From Drosophila persimilis (lineage: Eukaryota > Arthropoda > Insecta > Diptera > Drosophilidae): a stretch of DNA of 64,000 bases. Positions 1-12,663 of this stretch are shown piece after piece; the stretch's first letter is position 1, and the number at the start of each line of letters is the position of its first letter. The notes under the pieces were generated by a model. It was not told the DNA's origin. It did not search any database and saw nothing but the letters and a program-made list of their open reading frames with translations. The position numbers and the translations under genes are program-made. The stretch spans positions 9,176,001-9,240,000 of the forward strand of contig NW_020825298.1 in the NCBI RefSeq assembly GCF_003286085.1. The letters are read 5' to 3'.

Positions 1-783
1 CCCAAGCCTCCAGCTGCTGTTTGCCACAATAATTTCTGTTGATGTTTTCGGGCTTTTCGCTCTGGCATTGTACGTGAATTGTTATTATTATTATTGTTAT
101 TTAGATGATTACGCATTTTAAAGTCGCACCAAAAAAAAATAAAATAAAAAAACCTAAAACTTTTCGTGATGTGCGTTTTATATTAATTATGAATTTTTTC
201 CCCCTTTTTTTTTTTGCTGATTTTTAGATAATATTAGTACTGCTCTTACTGTTTTTTTTTTTGGTTTCTTTTATGCGGGTTATTCTGTTGGTGTTTTGTG
301 GGGCATTTTGTTGGTGTTTTGAGGTTGAAATCGATTGGGTGAGTGGAGGGGAGGGAAGGCCTTTCAATGACAATAACAAGGGCATTTATTTTTGTTGGGA
401 TTTAATGAGAGTTTATAGGATTTAGCGGGAAATATCTATGGAAACTTACAACATTTAAGTAAAGATTCGCCGTATTAGAAGAACATTTTGAGGATTACCC
501 ATATATGATTTAGTAAAAGTACAGATTTGAAAAGCATTTCCATGAAAAATTTTAAAGAAATAATTTTACTCAGTTTTGATTGAAAAAACCCTGCCTTTTT
601 CTTGAATCATAAATTATTTCTTAGTTCTTGTAGAGAACTCTGCAGAGAGCATTCCCAAGCCCACAATCTTGTTGAAAAAAAAGTATAATAATTCTATAGA
701 TACTCTATATTTGGGATATATTTTTTTGGGACTGTATATCAGGACACACTTTAGACAAATTTGGTATCCATCTACAGTGACTA
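1..783. other. Gene-free AT-rich stretch
   Basis: The DNA is AT-rich with several poly(T) and poly(A) runs and no reading frame that looks coding. It lies downstream of the minus-strand Tom20-like gene, so part of it is probably that gene's 3' UTR. I see no canonical AATAAA on the minus strand close to the stop codon. Confidence 0.5.
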
Positions 784-1386
784 CTATCCGACCATGTGCG
801 GTTGAGGGACATTGCCATCGCTGATCCACTCGTCAGAATCGCTAGAGGAGAACGCCGCCTCCTGGTCCTCGCGATCGTTCTCCTGGTGATGGCTCTCCTC
901 CAGCAACTCTGACACTCGAATGATCAGCGGATGGATCAGCTCCTTCGGCATGGTCTTCTGCAGACTCTGCAGTAGAACGACCGGCTGCTTGCACAGCAGA
1001 ATGGCATTGGCCAGGTGCGCCAGGGCCTCGTCCATCCGACCATCCTGTAGCAGTCGATCCCCCAGCTGGACCTCTGACTCGAACATCCGCTTCAGGATCG
1101 TCGGATGTTCCAGGCATCTCACGGCCGACATCCAGATGAACGTCTCCAGCTGCAGGCGGTGCTGGTACTGCTGCTGGCTCACGACTGCCTGCTCATCGTC
1201 GCCGAACTCGGGCTCCTCCTCCTCCTCCTCCAGCGCCTGGTCCTCCCTGGTCGCCTTCTGCAGGCGACGCTCGTGCAGCTTCCGCTTGTACTCCGGATCC
1301 GCCAGACGCTTCCGGTCGAAGAAAAGGCAGTAACCCACAAAGCTCACGCCGCTGGTGATCAATAAAAATAAATTGACCGACAGCAT
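784..1386 (-). CDS. Tom20-like mitochondrial outer-membrane import receptor, intronless
   Basis: The single-exon frame encodes 200 residues starting at an ATG. Residues 4-23 form an N-terminal membrane anchor, followed directly by a segment typical of Tom20 (GYCLFFDRKR, then DPEYKRKLHERR). Residues 101-146 match the Tom20 receptor/TPR-like domain (FESEVQLGDRLL, then ALAHLANAILLCKQP and LLQSLQKTMP). By family knowledge, Tom20 sits in the outer mitochondrial membrane, faces the cytosol and binds presequences for the TOM complex. The linker at residues 42-100 is longer than in animal Tom20 and contains a run of six Glu. The C-terminus is acidic and Ser-rich. Drosophila has a ubiquitous Tom20 and a testis-biased paralogue (tomboy20); I cannot tell whether this is an orthologue of either or a separate retrocopy. 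The frame is fully open and codon use looks coding. Confidence 0.85.
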   Translation of the reverse strand: MLSVNLFLLITSGVSFVGYCLFFDRKRLADPEYKRKLHERRLQKATREDQALEEEEEEPEFGDDEQAVVSQQQYQHRLQLETFIWMSAVRCLEHPTILKRMFESEVQLGDRLLQDGRMDEALAHLANAILLCKQPVVLLQSLQKTMPKELIHPLIIRVSELLEESHHQENDREDQEAAFSSSDSDEWISDGNVPQPHMVG

Positions 1387-4300
1387 TTTGCACGCCAGAT
1401 ATCCGGACGGAAAAGTGATTTTCGTTTGCAGGAAACAATGGAAAATCGGAGAAACGGAAAAATGGAGTTCTAAACTACAACAAATTTTTAGAATTTGATC
1501 TTCGAATAAAAAACTTCTCTGATTGCAGTAAATAATTTTGGGTAAACAAAAGGAAAAGAAAACGAAAATGCTATCCGATTGAAATTTTATTTGGGATTTA
1601 AGGGGGATTTTCTGTGAAATTTAATCTAAAACTGAAATGTGGGATCTAAGTGGAATCGAAACAGTAACAGAGGAACGGTGGAACGTTGGAACGGGAGAGA
1701 GAAGCTGCACATTCAAGCATTCTCTATACGAGAGAGAGAGAGAGAGAGTGTCGCATCGAAAGGATTGAGATTTGAGCAGATTTGAGAGTTAGTTAGGGAT
1801 GGGTTTTACTTGTATATATTTTCGAAGATGGTACACAAAAAGAGGCGCTAGAAATTAAGGGAAATCGAAGAAAAACTTGAAAAATTCAAGCAAAAATTTA
1901 CTTAACAATGCTTAATATCTGTTACTATTTTCTGTAGTGGCCATCCCAGTGATATATCCCTGTAAAAGTTCTTAAAAATAAACTTTTTCTGGCAACTGTT
2001 TCGCACAAATTTTTTCTGGCAACTGTTTTGCCAGTTCTGGCCATGGCCATCCATAAAGTAGGGAAAATATGGTAAAAACGTTACCTAATAATATTACCAG
2101 TTACCTGCCTCCTCCCCCCCATATGCCCTCCCCTCTCACATTTTGGTGGGGTGGAGGGGTTATCTAATGACTTTTTTGCCGTGTGTTTGCATTTCATTTG
2201 GCTTCATTTTTTTTTCCATTGTTCCACTAATTGCAAATACATTTTTGTGCGCAGTTATAATCGGGTGGAACCTTACCCTATCATCACTCCCTTTTCATAG
2301 CCACCCCACCCCACCCCAGCCCCTCCTCTACCGCTATCGGCTGTAGCTGACCCGCGTGCCACGCCAAAAGATTAACCTCTTCGAGGAAGGGGATTTCGCG
2401 GCATCAAAAATGACAGCCCAATAAATAAATAAAAAATATATATAAGAAATTGCTGCAATACCCGTATATTCTATGGATTTCCAATACCCTGTTGGAAAAA
2501 GGGGAGTGAAAGGTATAATTATTTTGAAGGCATCGTTTCGTTTGATTTCCAAAACTTCCTCTGGGTTCTGTGGAACTCTGAGGGCTAGGTTTGGTTAGGA
2601 TTGAGCTTTGGCTTGAAGAATCTGGATGAGATCTTAGTAGGGAAAACAGCTCTGGTTTTTATAGTTTTACAGATAGGTGGCTACATTTTGTCATATTTCA
2701 TCACTAAAAATCAATATTTTTAGTGCCAAAAACTCTGCAATTTATTTGTCGTTTATTATAAAAGGGTTTTTGGTGATTTTCTGACATTTCGTATCAATTA
2801 TTTCAAACTATAAAAGGGCTACCTTTTGGTATATTAACAATATATTTATAAAGCAATTTTGTATCTGGGTATCACATAATATTCAATCCTGATTGGAGAA
2901 ATATCAAAGGAAATCCAAGAAGGAATTTTTACTTGTGAGTATTCCATAGATTTTTTCTGTTATTGTAGGTGGTTGTTTGTTGAATAGTATTTGTCCTTGA
3001 AAGGATTTTCTCTTTGGGCGGTAATTTTCGAATATTAAATCCGTGCGGCAGGGTAGTTCCAAGGTCTTGTAATATTGAATTCTCTTTTATATTTTCCTCT
3101 AATTTTCTCTCTGCTTTTTTTTTACACTATATCATTATTTGTGTTATCTTATTATTAAATTTTAAACCAAAAGGCGTGCCCCTTAATTAAGTTTAATTGA
3201 ATTCTGTGCTGCTGCTGCTGTTTCTGCTATAGAATTTTATTGGGAATCAAAAACTGAAATCAGAGAAAATAAAAACGAAACGAAACCTGCCAGAGAGAGA
3301 GAGAGGGAGAGAGAGCCAGCTTACTGTGCTCCACAATTGTTCTGCGCGTCTCTTGTGGTTCATTGACTCCATGCCCCACGGCCGGCGCTTTGAGTGGAAA
3401 TGAAGATTGAAAGGCGCCTTCGGCTTCGCCTTCCACTAATTTTTTGAGATATAAAGTCAAGGTCGGTCCCGGTCTCGGTCTCGGCCCCTGATAAGGCGGC
3501 AATCGCTGAACGCGGCAGCAACAGCTGATAACAAGCATGAGGCAGGCGGCAGCAGCAGCTGCACACAACTGAGCAATCAGAAAGTATATAAAAAGTGGAA
3601 ATATTTCGGCCTTATAGAGGTGCCAAATTATTTATTATTGTTTGTGTTTTTTTTTCTTGAGGAATTTCATTCAAAAAATATTTCTTGTAGATTTATGGCT
3701 TGTTTTTGGCATACAATTGCCTAAGGCTTCTAGCCATTCTAGCCACTACGCTTTCTAGATCTTTTTGCGAGTCTTTTGTTTATTTAGTGAATAATTATTG
3801 ATTGTTTGTGTTGAGGATTTTCTATAATCCCCTTAGCCATAAAAATATGCAAAGCCTTTAAGAAGGGGCATTGTTGAAAACTACTCGAAATATTTCGTGG
3901 AGGATTTGCATACACTTATTCCGAGATTATTGTAAAGAATGTAACATAAGTGTTGAAAAATATAATAATAGAACACAATATCTTTATGGCTTTGGAATCT
4001 GTGATTGGGGGCTTTCAGGAACCCAAACCTTTGGAAAAAGATATCAATATTCTGTAAAGATATATATGGGGTAGATCTAACCCCTCTTCTCCAAGCAAAT
4101 GGTGCGATGCTTCGTTGTTTCCCATAAGCAAATAGCCCCAGTTGACAAAAGGAGATGAACATTCGGGATTTCCCATCCTCTACCATCTCTATCGAGTGTG
4201 CTCTATCCCTCTCGCTCTCCCTTTCACAGTGTGACTTAGCAGTTGAGGGTGAGCTTTCATGTCAGGCCACCATCTATCTATCGCTATAGCTAGCACTCTC

Positions 4301-7300
4301 CCAACGAGAACGAATATCACTCCAACTATCGCCAAAAAAATCGCTTTCTAATCTCTTCATTTATTTCCCTGCCCTGCCCCCAAACAAATCTGTCACGAAA
4401 TTATTAATGATGGAAAAATATTCGTAGTCGCAGCAAAAACTTGCTCTACTCTTTTTATTTTTTGCATCTTTTGCTTAAAAATTTTGTGGTCTAATGATGT
4501 TGCTCTCCGAATCGCGACTCCATTAATCAAAGCTTGTCATTCAGTCATTCACTCTTTCATTCATTCGCTCGTTTTTTGCTAGCGGATGTACATATTTTTT
4601 GGGGAATTTTCAATGTTGAATGTTATCTTAGGGTTTGTTCGAGGGTTTTTCCACACCAAAAATTGCGGACCCTGTTCCGACTCAATCAGCAGGCGATTGA
4701 TGAATTTCTTGGTAAAACAATCTCCGAGATGGATAATTATTATTTCGATTTCTTTCAATTGCAGATTGAATTCGATTGAATTTCGCGGAACTGCGGAATG
4801 GCTTCATCACCCAACAATGCGGCGCCTCCGGTCCTGTGGCGGGCGCGTCGAAAGATTGGTAAGTTTTTCTCAAACAAAAAGCATCTCTGTAGTTCAATGC
4901 CATTCGTTGTCCTTTAATTTGTTGCATGTTTAAGCGTTCATTCGTTCTTAGGAAACTTGACACTGAATCTAAAACTGTCTTTGTCTCTGGCTCGCGTCAC
5001 ATTAGCGCAATGTTTGGGCCATCAAATATTAATGAGACTTGGTCGAGAATTGTTCGCCAAATGGCAGGCAAGAAATTTCATGTTTGGCATTTTTTTAAGC
5101 ATCTGAAAGATGAGAGATTTCAATTAGGTGGGGTCAGGGATGAAGGGGCAAATTAAGAGTATACTTCGACGAAGGGATACCCTTGAAAAATCTGAAATAA
5201 ATCCTTGGAAAACCTTGAAGATATTTGATACTAAAATAATTTATATCAAGGAATTACGTATTATTTCTCTTTAAAATTGATGGAAGGATATCCGCCTGTT
5301 TAAGGAAATATTTTATTATGTTGAAACAGGGAAAAATGCGCCAAAAAGAGTCTAAATTAAGACTTAAGCTTGAAGAAATTCATGCACCTGATAGTAAAGT
5401 ATTTTAAATTAATTTTATTCTTCCAATATTTTTACTTTTTTATGATTTTTGATAAATGGATAGATAATGCCATTATATATACATCTAGTAATTTCCAGCA
5501 ATGTATATCTAAAATTGTTGATTCCACAGGCAGGGTTTTGTTTCAGGGGCACATATCGTAGAAAATGCTTCAAACTATCATTGATTTTCCACATATCAAA
5601 CAATATTCCTATGGCTTTCCTGTTTCTCAAGAGTTCTTTTTATTCGTTGTAGAAGCAAAACTTTTTTAAGAATGATTTCTGGTCTCCCAAGAACATAATA
5701 TACCCCTTTCCTTGTTAGAGGTATCCCGCCCCAATCGAAGCTAAAACCGATTTGAATATGAAAGCAATGTAATCGAAAACCCAAAACCCAAAAAGATGAC
5801 TGATGATCAACTCCCCCACTCTCAAGTGGGGTTCTATTGAGAGTGGGTTTCCATAGAGATTGGTTTTAGGGGTGTGTGGCGTATGCCCTATGACCCGAAA
5901 ACTTGTGGATGGGCTAAAAAACAATCACATAAACTTTTAATTAATTTCAAACAAGCGGAATGGAACGGAGCGGATCGAAAAGGGCAAACAAACGGCGGGG
6001 CAAAGGCAAACAAACAAACCAAAAACCAGAAGCAGAAGCAGAAACATGGAGTGGATTCGAATCGAATGGAGGAGTCAACCAGGCAGGCAAACGATGCGTT
6101 GGAGAGAAATAGAGAGAATTTTACACAATTTATGGCCCCCGTTTGTCGCGTGGCATAGACCCCAGCCACAGACCTCCCAACTCCCTACCGAACCTTAACC
6201 TCACGCAGAACCACTTCAAGTACAGTAAAGACAGGCTATGGCGGGTGTCCTATGTTTATCTTTTGTAATGGCAATACCCCCTCTCGCCTCGTCCTGGAAG
6301 ATGCTTTTTGACACGCTTTGTCAACATTTTCCTGCAGGAAGCCAAAGCCAGAAGTCGCGCTCCTCCTTCTTGTGGTTTATGGAGACACAAACACACACTC
6401 TCTCACACAGAGAGAAACCGTTACTTAGTTGTGTGTGTGTGCCGTCATTTCCGTTTCCGTTTTATGTAAACAAAAACGAATGAAGAGAAGTGAAAAGAAA
6501 AGTAAAGAGAAGCTTTGAAGGGCTTCAAATAGGGTTACAGATAGTTTGGGAATTATCATAAATATATTTCTGATATTTCTCAGATTATTTTGTTTTCAAA
6601 TTTTGTACATTTTAATACAAAACATAATCTTTTTTCAAGGTTCTAATTTTGATTGTTTAAAAGTTGAATTTACTATAAGATATAGCCTTTAAATTGAAAT
6701 ATTGTCATTATTCGATAGGTTTTTTCTGAATTGAAATGTTCTTATTTTTTTTTCTGCAATTTCCTGATAAGGGTTCCCTGAAAAAATTACGGTTTTCCCC
6801 CTTGAAGCTGTATTTCCAGGTTTTTTGGTGATATATTTTACTGATCTATTCAGCTAAAAGTAATCAAAAGAATTAGAATGCATCTCCACTTTTCACCCAC
6901 AGAAAATACTCGTAAATAGAGTGAGTAATCCAAAAATTGTGTTACAAGTTTTTAACTCTCTTTTGTTTTTGCTTTGAGTACATTTGTTAGATTTTCGTTT
7001 ACTTTGTTTTTCTTGCTTGGCTTTTCGTTGCATTTGTGTCTCTTTTCTTTGATTTTGCTTTACTTTGCTTTGTTTTCCTTTCCTTGCTTTTGCTTTGCAT
7101 TGCTTTTCGCTCTTTAAAACTCCATTTTTATAGCCGGCATTTTGGCATTGAGCAAAAGAGAGACGACGAGACTCACTCGAACCGCGAGGCGAATATCGTA
7201 AGGGGAAATGAGCGTAAGAGAGAGAGAGAGAGCAAGCCAGCAAGCTTTTGGTCAGACAAAGTCAAAAGCTTTGCGTGGGGTAAAAGTTTATCGAAAGTTT

Positions 7301-8978
7301 TCTCTGAAAACAGCTGTAAAGCAAACTTTTGAGTGGTTTTTTTCTGCTGCCGTTGTTTCTGCTTCTGTTTCTGGTTTGCTCAAAAAGCCGGTTCTTTTTG
7401 GCCAACTGACGTGAGGTGCATACCCATACTCTTGCAGGCAGATACTTAAGCGGGTGTGTGTGTGTGTTTTTTCGCTTCTTTTGGGCATGGAAGATAACTA
7501 ACGGTGCATTTCTCGATACGATATAATATACCATTCGAATCGGTGTCTGCTTTGAGTCATGCCACAGAAATGAAATGCGTTTTGTTCTTTTCTTTTCATT
7601 TCTTTTCATTTTGTTTTGTTTTTTGCTTTTGTTTCGAAGAAGAAGATGAGGATTGAAAACAGCTGTTGCCTTTGTTTGATGCCGATATCCCAGAAAGAGA
7701 ACAGATCCACAAGACAGAAAACAGAGAGTTTAAGTAAACTTCACTTGAAGATTACAAAATGTTTTCTGTTTTCCCATTTTCCCCATTGTTTTTCAATTAA
7801 CGAGAAGTGTGGATTGGAGAATATTGGAAAGTTGTTGAATAAATGATGATATTTTATGTATACAAAACAATTTTTTCAATACATAACTGATTTTAAACGA
7901 GATTTTTTGAATTGATTTCTGGGAGTAGCAAAAGTTTATTGACCCTTCGATATTATTTAGTCACAATTGTGCAGATTTATTGTGGAAATAAATCAATGAA
8001 TAGACTGTGAATAATATCCTAGTTTTGATCTTATATAAACCTAAAAATTCGTAAGTAAAGGAACTAAAATACCAAAGTATTCAGATATTTAAGATCAAAA
8101 TAAATTATACAAAACTTTATAATCGAAATCTAGTACATTTTATAGGATACCCCGAGGAAATTTATATTAAATCAATTGAAAATCTTTAAAAAATAGGCTT
8201 TTTGAGAATCTTTGATATAGGAATGATATGCATATCAGGGTTTATTATTGCCCATACCCAAATCACGATTAAGGGCTTAAATGTGTCTGGAAAGTAAATT
8301 TATGTACGTAATACGAGGGAACCCCCTGCTTATGCTTATGCTTGAACAAACAATGAATAATCAAAAAAGAAAAAAATATTTCTCGAATATTCATTTCATA
8401 CTTTAGGGATACTTTTACAGCTTTTTCCTCTCCTACCCCTCTTTTTCTCCAGTGTCATACTGCAGGCACATTCCATTTTTTCTGACAATTACTACGAAAG
8501 CCTCTTCAAGCAGAAACTTTGGCGCGGCGCTCCATGTGGCGCTTCTGTCCCCAGTGACACTGCCACTGCCACTGGCGCAACTGTTGCTGTTGATGTTGCG
8601 TCTGCCGCTGCCGCTGCTGCTGTTGCTGCCCATCAATTCATTAGGCTATCGGCAGCAGGCAGGCGGCAATCAATTACGGCCATGGTCACGTTAGCGTTAA
8701 CAGCGGCAGCAACAGTAACGACACCTAACGGCAAGCCAAAGTCGCACATTTCCCAGGTCACACAGATACAGATACAATTTGGTTTCGCCTGATAAGAAAA
8801 ATCTGACTAAAGCAGAGCCAAAAGAAAAACGAAAAGCAGCAGAGAAGAAAGAGGGCTGGAGGGGGGGGTGCAAAGAAAAATGGTGCGCTATCAACAAGTT
8901 GAATGCGAAGGCAACAAAGAGCGAGAGAAAACGAATGGAAAAACTACAAAAGACAACAATCAGCAAAGACAGAGACAG

Positions 8979-8982
<4 letters not shown>
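1387..8982. other. Long gene-free region
   Basis: I find no convincing coding exon. The region holds AT-rich sequence, poly(T)/poly(A) runs, scattered CT/GA tracts (for example near 3294-3316 and 7219-7232) and a short CA/GT run near 6428. Open frames here are low-complexity or lack domain content. A few could be exons of unseen transcripts, but nothing in the sequence supports that. Confidence 0.5.
1730..1748. repeat. (GA)n microsatellite
   Basis: About nine uninterrupted GA dinucleotides. Such tracts are potential GAGA-factor sites in flies, but there is no evidence of a promoter beside this one. Confidence 0.9.

Positions 8983-9010
<28 letters not shown>
8983..9010. repeat. (AG)14 microsatellite
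   Basis: Fourteen uninterrupted AG dinucleotides just upstream of a GC-richer block that may contain a distal transcription start. A GAGA tract in that position fits a GAGA-factor-associated promoter. Confidence 0.9.
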
Positions 9011-9014
<4 letters not shown>

Positions 9015-9099
9015 GTACGAGAGCGGGCCACTGAGAGGGAGAGTAGAGTAGGCAAAGCAAAAGTTCATTAGTCGCTCGCGATAAACTACAAAACAAAAA

Positions 9100-10194
9100 A
9101 AAAACGGCAAAAGAAAAGAAACAAAAAACAAAAGAGCGGACACACTAACACACTTGCAGGGACGCTCCACACAAAAAGCACTCGAGCAAAAGCACTCCAT
9201 TGCATATTTTGAGTGGCGTTTTTTCGCTTTGTTTATTTTAGGCGAATTCGCCGCGAGGGCAGCTCAGCTCTGCCTGTCCGTTCATTTCGGTGTTCTCGGC
9301 GCTCCCACACGACGCCCCCCCCCTCCTCCGTCTGCTCGCTGCCCGATAAAACAGAAGTCGCTCATTTTTGAGTGTAAATATGAACCCCCAGAGAGAGCAG
9401 AGCCAGCTTCGGCTGACTTCGGCTGCGGCGAAAAAGGCGACAAGCGGACCGGTTTTTCCATCGCATCGCTCATACGTTGCTCAGAATCATCAAAACGACT
9501 TTTCAAATTTCAAAACATTTTCATTTCCCAGCCGCCCCGTTAGCATCGCGTTCGTACGAAGTGCCGCGCCGCGCGTCTGTGGCACACGTCTGTTGATCGT
9601 CGACGGGAACGGAACGCCACACTGCCACTGCCGCACAAAAGCAGCCCGAAAAGTAATTCAAATTCAATTCGAAAATAAAAACCTTAAAAAACACCAACCT
9701 CAAATTGATTTCGTGTTCGGGCCAGAGTTTTGTACCCAGTGCGTGTGTAAAAATATATTCACAAGAAAAGTAAAAAGTAAAAGAATTTACAGAAACGAGG
9801 AGAGGAGGAGGCAATGAAACGTTTTTCTGTGCGATCCAACGGTCGGTCGCGTGCTCAATTCTCCTGCTTCTGCTTCTGTTTCTCGTCGCTCTTCGCTTCG
9901 CTCTGTTCTGCTCTGCTCTGTCCGCTCTGTCGGGAGGAAGTATTCGTGTGTGTTCGTGTTTGTGTGTGTCCCCAAGGTGTGAAAAAAGTATATACATAAT
10001 AGATCTAGTGGTACGTACAACCCTATGGCCACCGCTGTCTGCCATATAATAGCGGTGTTTCGAGTGTTCGAGTGCTCGTGTTACAATTAGCAACAAAAAT
10101 TCAACAAATTCAACAAATCCAAATAAAAAAGGCGTAAAATTATGCCCCACAGCAAAACGCTAATTGGAAAAGTCAAGAAAACTAAACCAGAAAA
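9100..10194 (+). promoter_or_regulatory. Candidate distal promoter and 5' leader exon, possibly of Pde11
   Basis: After the AG tract the sequence becomes GC-richer (about 9240-9620), then turns into A-rich leader-like sequence with CAACAAATTCAACAAATCC. It ends in a good splice donor (AAAA then GTGAGC at 10195). A short open frame begins at ATG 10142 and runs 17 codons into this donor (MPHSKTLIGK onward), ending in phase 2. Joined to the Pde11 exon at 40358 that frame would stop at once. The leader could therefore only serve a shorter Pde11 form starting at an ATG inside that exon (for example 40405). There is no transcript evidence; this rests on composition and one donor site. Confidence 0.25.
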
Positions 10195-12159
10195 GTGAGC
10201 AAAAAAAAAGCATACAAAAGAGTATTTCCGCAGAGTTTCTCAATTGAGAGTGTCTTCGTCTTCTATTTTTTGTTTGCCAATTGCAGCTGATCGTCGACTC
10301 CTCGTCCCGTCCCCCCCTCCCACCTTTTTGTGCGTTCTCTTCTTGACGGCGGACAGCGTTGCCAGCTTGCATTTTTGCTCGCAGCTTATCGCTCTCTGTT
10401 CTTCTCTCCCTCTCTCCCTCTCTGTGTGTGTGTGTTTTTTTTTAGTGCCTTTTACTATTTGTTGTTTATTATTTATTATTGCAGTCGTTGCTTTTGTTGT
10501 TGGGGTTGTATCTCGCGCGGCGTCCAAGCGTGCAAAAAATTATAACGAAATTGAAATTAAACAAGAAAACGGAAGGCAAGGCAAGGTCTGCTTTCGAAGC
10601 ATTGGTTACCCTTGGAGATCAGATCGGTTGTTTGTACTTACAGATACATAAGGATATAGTATCTCTGCGATATAGGGGATCTAAATTTGAGACAATTCGG
10701 TGGTAGTGTTATGTATGTTTCTGCTTAGGAAAGAAAACTAAAGTTTGGGGCAACAGAAATGTTCTTTGGGTGTTTTTTTTTAAAGTTTGATTGAATTCTC
10801 TTAAGAAATCCAACTTATTGTATATAGTGATTCGATTATGATTATTATTCGACTATGCAATGTCCAATATATTGTTTTTCCAATGATATAGTAATCCATT
10901 AACTGAGTAAATGCATACCCCCTTCGACTCGGCTGTTCTTGTCGATCTGGAACTTACGAGTAGCTACATATGTATGTATATTCCATATAGGATCGAAAGT
11001 GCTTCACCTTTTGCGTTGCAAACATTTGTGGCACATCGTAATACCGTCTGCAAAATCGTAATAAAGTATCTTTGACTCCCTCTGTCCCTCTCCCTCTAAA
11101 CATTTATTGGTCATATTTATGGTCTTATTATATTGTGATTTGTGATGGTCACTCGGTTTTTGTTGTTTGTGTTTCTTTTTTTTTTTTTGGCGGAAACTGC
11201 GCGTTTTCCTAAAAAAGTAGACCATTGAGTGGGTGTAAAAGAGAGGTCGGAGCGAGACAGAGACACGAGAGCGTGCGCAAGCTGTCCAGCGATAAGCTGT
11301 CTGGGCAGGCAGGCAGGCAGGCGGGCAGGCGGCCCTTTGCGTCTATCTCTCTCCTTCACCCACTCAGCCGCTCGCTCTGCCTTTCCCTCCCTTTCCCCAC
11401 TCCTTCGGACAGGTGCGTTCTGCTCTGTTCAATTCGCTTTGTTGTCATTTGCTTTTGCTGTTCTGCCGCTGTCCCGCTGTCCCGCTGTTCTGTCTCTCTC
11501 GCAGAACAATGCTCTCTCGCATATGAAGCGCTCTCTCGTATGCATAAAGGTGTGTGTTGTGTGTTGTGTGTAGGTGCATGTGTGTATGAAAAGTTTAGTC
11601 ATTAAAGTTTTTTACGGTTCTTTTTTTTATGTTTGTTGTTGTTGTTGCTTTTACTGTAACGGAAATGGTTTTGTCGCTGTTTTTTTTGTTTGTTTGTTGT
11701 TCTTTTGGCTTTGTTTTTGTTTTGTCTCTTTTTGGGAGCTTATTTGGCCAATATTTTAGGGAGAGTGAAGTGTTAAAAAATGCTACCTCTTTTCTTCTCT
11801 TCTCCACCGAAGTTGAAGAAGAATGCTTTAGATTCTTGGCATCAAAAAAAGTGTTAAATGGGACGTTGAAAGATGTAGGACAGAAATGTGAAAGAAATAG
11901 ATGAGAAAAGGAGAAATGTAACAGAAATATAGATGCTCTGGAGTAATATGAAACATCTCAAAACATAAGAAAAAAGTTGAGGATATTATTGTACTGGAAC
12001 AATTTCACAATAAATTGTAATCTGCAAACATTTTGCCTTCAAAATGTGCGAAAAATTGAGATAATTTTGGGAAAGATACTGTAGATAGTACATAGTTGTC
12101 ATACCTCTTAAATTGTGATTACCAGAAACATGAATAAGTGCTTTAAAATCAAGAAAATC
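10195..12159. other. Gene-free stretch with a GAGA/GC-rich block
   Basis: No coding exon is supported. At 11225-11545 there is a GC-richer block with many CTCTC/GAGAG motifs and short GCAGG repeats (near 11302-11322). The block includes a near-duplicate GCTCTCTCG(C/T)AT pair around 11511-11541. It could be a regulatory element or alternative promoter. The rest is AT- and T-rich. Confidence 0.4.
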
Positions 12160-12663
12160 TCAATCCACTTGAAGCACTTCCAGTGTTCTCTTTTCACTGA
12201 TACGAGACCCCGAAATTATGCTCGCAAAAAGCCATGCCACACGCACTCTGCATGGACAGACCCAAACAGATGCGAGTCCCAGAAGCCACCACCCACTGGC
12301 ACCCCCCCAAAACAACACGACATTGTTGTTTATGATTGTCATTATCAGAAGAGAAGGAATTACCGTTGTTATCCAGTTAAATCTAGTCGTTACTCACTTG
12401 CACCGAGGAGCACTCAGTGCGGTGGGTGGCCTTATCAAAAGGGTAGTATCAGCCTCTGATAGTACCGTTTGAAGAGGCCTTAACCGTTTGGGGAATGACT
12501 TCGTTAGCTGGCCAAAATAGTCATTGACCATTCCGCCGAGCAGTAGTAGGGGAACTACGAGAATTATGGCATGGGAAATGCTAAGATTGCGGACAGGAGA
12601 GGGGTCTCGCCTCTGTTCAAAGATTGTGGAAAAGTTTGCCCAACACTTGAGGAAAAGTTCCAT
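12160..12663 (-). CDS. Candidate small two-exon membrane protein gene
   Basis: Exon 1 (12663 down to 12398) opens with ATG and encodes 88 residues plus two bases. It ends at a consensus GTGAGT donor. Exon 2 (12295 down to 12160) begins after a CCAG acceptor and continues in frame to a stop, giving 133 residues with a 102-bp intron. A second in-frame acceptor (TGCAG at about 12247) would give 117 residues. The product has a hydrophobic stretch in exon 1 (HAIILVVPLLLLGGMV) and a second in exon 2 (GWWLLGLASVWV and WLFASIISG), so one or two membrane segments are likely. I do not recognise the family. Frame continuity across the junction and the good donor argue for a real gene. The weak pyrimidine tract before the first acceptor and the lack of any homologue known to me argue against. 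Confidence 0.45.
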
